9,936 bases of DNA from DATLCI01 sp046714215. Lineage in GTDB: Bacteria; Acidobacteriota; Terriglobia; Terriglobales; Acidobacteriaceae. A model generated the notes under the pieces. That model saw only the letters and a program-made list of their open reading frames with translations, searched no databases and had not been told where the DNA came from. This document shows positions 5,928-9,936 of the stretch, piece after piece; the first letter of the stretch is position 1, and every line of letters begins with the position of its first letter. A program made the translations under genes and the position numbers. The stretch is taken from the NCBI GenBank assembly GCA_046714215.1, contig JBKKBM010000216.1, forward strand, positions 1 to 9,936, read 5' to 3'.

Positions 5928-8089
5928 TGATCGAAGCCATCTTCACCGTTGATCTGCTCTTCGAGAAGGATGTGGTACAAGCGCGGCAGCGCGCCCGCGA
6001 GATTGCCGCGTTGCTGGGCTTCGATCACCAAGAGCAGATCCGCGTCGCCACCGCTACGTCAGAGATCGCCCGCAACGCATTCCGCTACGCCCGCGCCGGA
6101 CGCGTGATCTTCTCTGCCTCTTTGGAAACTCCCCAGTGGTTTCAGGTCGAAGTAAAAGACCAAGGGGCTGGGATCCCCCGCCTCGAACAGATATTGAAAG
6201 GCAAATACAAATCTCAAACCGGCATGGGGATGGGCATACTCGGTACCAAGCGCCTGATGGATGATTTTGCGATCGATTCCAGCGCCCAGGGGACCCAAGT
6301 GTTTTTTGCCCACCACCTGCCGAAGGGTGCCCCCTTCCTCACGACCTCATCCGTGTCCAAGATCAGAGACCAGGTCGCCAAGCGCAGTCCGGAAAGTCCC
6401 TACGAGGAGATCCAACAGCAGAATGTTGAATTGATGAAGACGCTTTCCGAACTTAGCAGCCGGAAGGAAGAACTCGACGTGCTGAACCGCGAATTGGTGG
6501 ACACCAATCGCGGCATTGTGGCGCTCTACGCCGAACTGGAAGACCGTGCCGACTATCTGCGACGTACAACCGAACTTAAGTCGGCCTTCTTGTCGAACAT
6601 GTCGCACGAGTTCCGTACGCCGTTGAACTCCATCGTCTCCCTCGCCCGGATGCTGGGAGACTCCCCCACCAACCCGTTGAGCGAGGAGCAGCGCAAGGAG
6701 GTCGCATATATTCAGAAGTCGGCCCGGGACCTGTTGGAATTGGTGAATGATATTTTGGATATGGCCAAGATCGAGGCCGGCAAGCTAGAGGTGCGGGCGA
6801 AGACATTTGATGTCAGCGAACTGTTCGGCGCTTTGCGCGGCATGTTGAGACCGCTGCTGTCAGGGACCTCCATGGTCTTGATCTTCGAAGAACCCGAAGG
6901 GATGCCGCCCCTTTACACCGACGAAGGCAAACTCTCCCAGATACTGCGGAACCTGATCTCCAATGCCATCAAATTCACCCCCCAGGGCGAGGTTCGTGTC
7001 AGCGCCTGTCTCGCAGGGGACCATGAGATCTGTTTTAACGTGACCGATACGGGGATTGGGGTTGCGGAAGCTGACTTAGAGACGATCTTTCAAGAATTTA
7101 ACCAGATTGACAGTGATCTCCAAAAGAAACTCCGCGGCACTGGACTAGGCCTGCCACTCTCGCGGAACCTGGCGGTCCTCTTAGGCGGTTCCATCACGGT
7201 AGAGAGCCGGCTTGGCTTAGGCTCCACTTTCTCGGTCAAGATCCTGAGGACTTATGGGGAGCCAAGGGAAGAGGTATTTGCATCCCCTCCGATCCCTGCG
7301 ATTGATTCCCAGCGTCAGACGGTTTTGCTGATTGAAGACAATCACGAGACGCAGTTTCTTTACGGATCCTTTCTAGAAAAATCACATTTTCAAATGATAG
7401 GCGTGAGCAAACTGGCGGAAGCACGCCGCTTCCTTGACCAACACACTCCCGACGTTATCGTCTGTGACCTGTTCATTGATGGCCAGCAAGAGATCGGGTT
7501 TATCCGGGAACTTCGAGAGCGTCCGCAGACCGGCAAAGTCCCCATCTTGGCGGTGAGCATCGCGGCCGAGGAAAAAGCTGCGCTGGCGGCCGGCGCAGAT
7601 GCATTTCAACTCAAGCCGATCCAGCCGGAAACGTTTCTTGACCTGCTGTATCGCCTCACCAACTTCGAGCGCCGCGGCAAGATCCTACTCATAGACGATG
7701 AAGAGGCGGCACGCTATGTCTTGCGCCAGTTCTTGCCTGAGGACGCTTATGTAATAAGTGAAGCGCGGACCGGGCGGGAAGGTCTCAGTATCGCAAGAGC
7801 GGAAAAGCCAGACCTGATCTTTCTCGATCTCAAAATGGCAGACTTGGATGGGTACAATGTCCTCGCGGAGTTGAAGCAAGACCAGGCGACCCGGGCCATC
7901 CCGGTCATCATTCATACGTCAGATCCCCTGTATAAGATTCGCCGCAGCCAACTGACGGCGGCCTTTGACATTTTGCCGAAGAGCGCTCTCGGCGAACCAG
8001 GCGCGGAGGCATTGATGGCAGCGCTGTTGACCAGGGTGGGTATTGGACGAACCGCAGTCTCAACGATCGCAAAGGGTGAGCATGCCTGA
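5927..8089 (+). CDS. Hybrid histidine kinase with N-terminal RsbT-like ATPase and two receivers
   Basis: A soluble protein of 720 residues. Residues 3-135 are a third RsbT-like ATPase (ATSEIARNAFRYARAG with Glu46 and Asn50; VKDQGAGI with Asp78; TGMGMGILGTKRLMDD); the glycine-rich HGGGG of RsbT is replaced here by YARAG. A coiled coil fills 158-215. HisKA has SNMSHEFRTPLNSI (His227); HATPase_c has N-box RNLISNAIKF (Asn342, Asn346), DTGIG (Asp374) and GTGLGL (404). Receiver 1, about 465-578, has Glu470, Asp471, acceptor Asp514, Ser544 and Lys563. Receiver 2, about 585-700, has Asp590, Asp591, acceptor Asp634, Thr664 and Lys685. There is no PAS, HAMP or membrane domain, so the RsbT-like module is the only visible input; RsbR/RsbS may control the kinase through it (inference). 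ATG at 5927 is preferred over an in-frame TTG at 5897, because the conserved domain starts right after it and TAATG couples it to the previous gene. Confidence 0.93.
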   Translation: MIEAIFTVDLLFEKDVVQARQRAREIAALLGFDHQEQIRVATATSEIARNAFRYARAGRVIFSASLETPQWFQVEVKDQGAGIPRLEQILKGKYKSQTGMGMGILGTKRLMDDFAIDSSAQGTQVFFAHHLPKGAPFLTTSSVSKIRDQVAKRSPESPYEEIQQQNVELMKTLSELSSRKEELDVLNRELVDTNRGIVALYAELEDRADYLRRTTELKSAFLSNMSHEFRTPLNSIVSLARMLGDSPTNPLSEEQRKEVAYIQKSARDLLELVNDILDMAKIEAGKLEVRAKTFDVSELFGALRGMLRPLLSGTSMVLIFEEPEGMPPLYTDEGKLSQILRNLISNAIKFTPQGEVRVSACLAGDHEICFNVTDTGIGVAEADLETIFQEFNQIDSDLQKKLRGTGLGLPLSRNLAVLLGGSITVESRLGLGSTFSVKILRTYGEPREEVFASPPIPAIDSQRQTVLLIEDNHETQFLYGSFLEKSHFQMIGVSKLAEARRFLDQHTPDVIVCDLFIDGQQEIGFIRELRERPQTGKVPILAVSIAAEEKAALAAGADAFQLKPIQPETFLDLLYRLTNFERRGKILLIDDEEAARYVLRQFLPEDAYVISEARTGREGLSIARAEKPDLIFLDLKMADLDGYNVLAELKQDQATRAIPVIIHTSDPLYKIRRSQLTAAFDILPKSALGEPGAEALMAALLTRVGIGRTAVSTIAKGEHA
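8071..8079 (+). promoter_or_regulatory. Ribosome-binding site deciding the last gene's start
   Basis: AAAGGGTGA lies 2-5 nt before the ATG at 8082. The upstream in-frame ATG at 8043 would add 13 non-conserved residues and lacks a good site; the receiver fold begins right after MPEKRP, which supports 8082. Confidence 0.6.
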
Positions 8090-9608
8090 AAAAAGACCCA
8101 CTACGATCCTGCATGTGGACGACCGGGAGGAGAACCGTTACATTGTCTCCAAGATCCTCCGCCATGCCGGCTTCCATGTGATCGAAGGAACAACCGGGCG
8201 GCAAGCCTTGGAATTGGCCGCCTCGCAACCCGACTTGATCATCCTGGATATCCGTCTGCCTGACATCCTCGGGTACGAAGTTTCCCGGCGGATCAAGGCA
8301 AACCCGGCCACCAACGCAATACCGATCATTCAGCTTTCAGCCAGTTTCGTCACCGATGAAAGCAAAGTGCAGGCCCTGGACAGCGGAGCGGACCAATTCC
8401 TGACCCAGCCGGTGGAGGCGCCCGTCCTGGTCGCTTCCGTCAATGCCCTCTTGCGGATGCGCCGGGCGGAGGCGATCTCGCGCCTCTCCGCGCGCCAATG
8501 GCAGACCACCTTCGATGCGCTTTCAGAAGGCATAGGCTTGTTGGACAACGAGCAGAACATCCTGCGCTGCAATCGATCGATGAGTGAACTCCTGGCGCTG
8601 CCTTACAGCGAGCTCGAAGGCCACAACTGCAAAATCATTTTGCACTCCGTGTTTGGCCTGGCCCCCGACAGCTTACAGAAGTGTTTGACGCGTCAAGTAT
8701 TTGAATCGCAAGCGGCCACGCGTTGTTATCGTATTACCGTTGATCCCGTTGCCAATGACAATAATGAACCTATCGGCAGCATACTCGTGATCGCTGACAC
8801 CACCGCCCAGAAGCAGGCCGAGGAAGCGCTGAAAATAACCGCCAGTTTGGCTGCCACGGGCCGCCTGGCCCATAGCATCGCGCACGAGATCAACAATCCA
8901 TTGGGAGCGGTTACAAACTTGATCTTTCTCTTGAAAGAAGCGATGAAAGACCAGCCCACCGCTATGGGTTTTCTCAACACCGCTGATAGTGAACTGCGAC
9001 GCGTGAGTCAGATCACAAAACAGACCCTGTCCTTTCATCGCGACAGTGCTCAGCCGGTCAGGGTCTCTCTCGTCGAGATTATTAATAGTGTCCTGGTCCT
9101 GTACGGGCAACAGCTTCGGGATAAAGGAATGACCGTGGAGAAACGCTTCGACGGTGAGGGGATCGTAGATGCCTTCCCCGGACAACTACGGCAGGTATTC
9201 TCTAACTTTATCGGGAACGGCCTGGATGCCTCCCTCCCGCAAGGACGGTTCATCATTCACGTCTATGACTCTCGCTCCTGGCGCGAGGACAATGTGCAAG
9301 GAGTTCGCGTGGTATTTTGTGATACCGGCCAGGGAATTTCTGCCCAGGACATGAATCACATATTTGAAGCGTTCTTCACCACCAAAGGACAGAAGGGTTC
9401 GGGCTTGGGCCTATGGCTAAGTATGGGGATCATCAACGCCCATGATGGTCGCATACGCGTTCGCAGCCGCACTCACCCTCCGAGTGGTACTTGCTTCTCA
9501 CTATTCTTTCCGCGTTCCATCGTCGCCAAGGGAGAGCTTAGCCTGGTAACGAGTCCGGCCCCGACCCCATCGATCGCTGCTAAAAGTCTCCAAAAAGAGA
9601 CTGCATAG
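8082..9608 (+). CDS. Receiver-PAS-histidine kinase
   Basis: A cytoplasmic sensor kinase of 508 residues. Residues 6-125 are a receiver (Asp13, Asp14, acceptor Asp56, Ser86). At the usual conserved lysine the sequence is FLTQPVEAP, giving Gln109; I recall the same LTQPV in related receivers, so this is probably a subfamily trait. A PAS domain follows at 138-245 (TFDALSEGIGLLDNEQNIL), then HisKA with HSIAHEINNPLGAV (His268) and HATPase_c with FSNFIGNGLDAS (Asn375, Asn379), DTGQGIS (Asp414) and GSGLGLWLSMGI. The tail after 483 is Pro/Ser/Ala-rich and unconserved. Its receiver could take phosphate from the preceding hybrid kinase, and its own His268 could pass phosphate on; no output protein follows in the window. 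It overlaps the preceding gene by 8 nt, so it belongs to the same operon. Confidence 0.94.
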   Translation: MPEKRPTTILHVDDREENRYIVSKILRHAGFHVIEGTTGRQALELAASQPDLIILDIRLPDILGYEVSRRIKANPATNAIPIIQLSASFVTDESKVQALDSGADQFLTQPVEAPVLVASVNALLRMRRAEAISRLSARQWQTTFDALSEGIGLLDNEQNILRCNRSMSELLALPYSELEGHNCKIILHSVFGLAPDSLQKCLTRQVFESQAATRCYRITVDPVANDNNEPIGSILVIADTTAQKQAEEALKITASLAATGRLAHSIAHEINNPLGAVTNLIFLLKEAMKDQPTAMGFLNTADSELRRVSQITKQTLSFHRDSAQPVRVSLVEIINSVLVLYGQQLRDKGMTVEKRFDGEGIVDAFPGQLRQVFSNFIGNGLDASLPQGRFIIHVYDSRSWREDNVQGVRVVFCDTGQGISAQDMNHIFEAFFTTKGQKGSGLGLWLSMGIINAHDGRIRVRSRTHPPSGTCFSLFFPRSIVAKGELSLVTSPAPTPSIAAKSLQKETA

Positions 9609-9618
9609 AGGCTGTCCC

Positions 9619-9640
9619 GCAAGAGTTTGCAAAATCTTGC
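9619..9640 (+). terminator. Possible weak terminator after the operon
   Basis: GCAAGA (9619-9624) and TCTTGC (9635-9640) can pair around a 10-nt loop, 10 nt after the last stop. The sequence that follows, TTTGCCTTCT, is only a poor U-tract and the stem is AT-rich, so termination efficiency is doubtful. Confidence 0.35.
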
Positions 9641-9857
9641 TTTGCCTTCTAACCAAAATGTTTTCACTGCTGTTTAGAGTCATATTGAAGTTTGGATCGG
9701 ATTATTGAACGCGCGAATAAGGCTTACTCGGGCAGCACGAGGCCAATTGCTGAAATCAGTGCCTTTGAACCGTGCGACGGATGGCGTAACTCTTATCGCC
9801 CACCTACAGAAACCCTTCGACCTGATATTCCAAAGGGCTAAAAATCAAGATTGGTCG

Positions 9858-9881
9858 GCCCTAGCGGACGATTTTAGAACT
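9858..9881 (+). repeat. 24-bp direct repeat, copy 2
   Basis: Identical over 24 bp to 2772-2795, in the same orientation, 250 bp after the operon's last stop. GGTCG immediately upstream and a TTCNNNATG-like block downstream are shared with copy 1 with small differences. Together the copies bracket the rsb operon. Confidence 0.75.
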
Positions 9882-9936
9882 CTTCGCATGGACTTCTCCC
9901 TCGACAAGAGCCAACGGACGCAAATGTCAGGTCCGG

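Larger units (their letters stand above)
9609..9936. other. Downstream intergenic region, no supported gene
   Basis: After the last stop there are 328 bp without a recognisable gene. A TTG-started frame at 9692-9841 (49 codons) and an ATG frame at 9658 (16 codons) lack ribosome-binding sites and homology. An ATG at 9888 opens a frame (MDFSLDKSQRTQMSGP) that runs off the right edge just after the repeat; it may be the start of a gene or chance. GC falls compared with the operon. Confidence 0.5.

Noticed and set aside
9692..9841. TTG-started 49-codon frame downstream of the operon
   Set aside because: No Shine-Dalgarno sequence, unusual start, no homology that I recognise.
1..9936. CRISPR array, tRNA or rRNA genes
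   Set aside because: No regularly spaced repeats, and no tRNA cloverleaf or rRNA signature sequences were seen on either strand.

Overview
The window looks like a chromosomal piece of a Gram-negative bacterium with moderately high GC. The left quarter is a minus-strand TonB-dependent outer-membrane receptor with an N-terminal carboxypeptidase-regulatory-like domain. That layout is very common in Acidobacteriota (Terriglobia/Solibacter-like), and the presence of an RsbRST cluster outside the Firmicutes would fit as well. The lineage is an inference; nothing here fixes it.

Layout: (1) 2-2428, minus strand, TonB-dependent receptor, 809 codons visible, running off the left edge. (2) 2429-3237, about 0.8 kb between divergent genes with no convincing gene; it holds a short palindrome, weak promoter-like sequences and one copy of a 24-bp repeat. 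(3) 3238-9608, plus strand, six genes in one operon, each start overlapping the previous stop: rsbR, rsbS, rsbT, an RsbT-like ATPase/RsbX-like phosphatase fusion, an RsbT-like ATPase/histidine kinase/double-receiver fusion, and a receiver-PAS-histidine kinase. (4) 9609-9936, no supported gene; a possible weak terminator and the second copy of the 24-bp repeat.

How the genes fit together: RsbR and RsbS (STAS proteins) are the building blocks of a stressosome, and RsbT is the kinase/switch protein it holds and releases on stress. All known key residues are present (RsbS Ser57, RsbR Thr212 and Ser178, the RsbT ATP-binding boxes). The next two genes each begin with another RsbT-like GHKL ATPase domain, fused to a phosphatase in one and to a hybrid histidine kinase in the other. 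The last gene adds a second histidine kinase. There is no RsbU, RsbV, RsbW, sigma factor, GGDEF or DNA-binding domain in the window. The sequence therefore suggests a stressosome whose output goes into a His-Asp phosphorelay, with the extra RsbT-like domains as likely docking or switch modules. This wiring is inference. Two-component genes next to rsbRST have been noted in other Gram-negatives, so the general idea is not new; the run of three RsbT-type modules with different fused outputs is the most unusual part.
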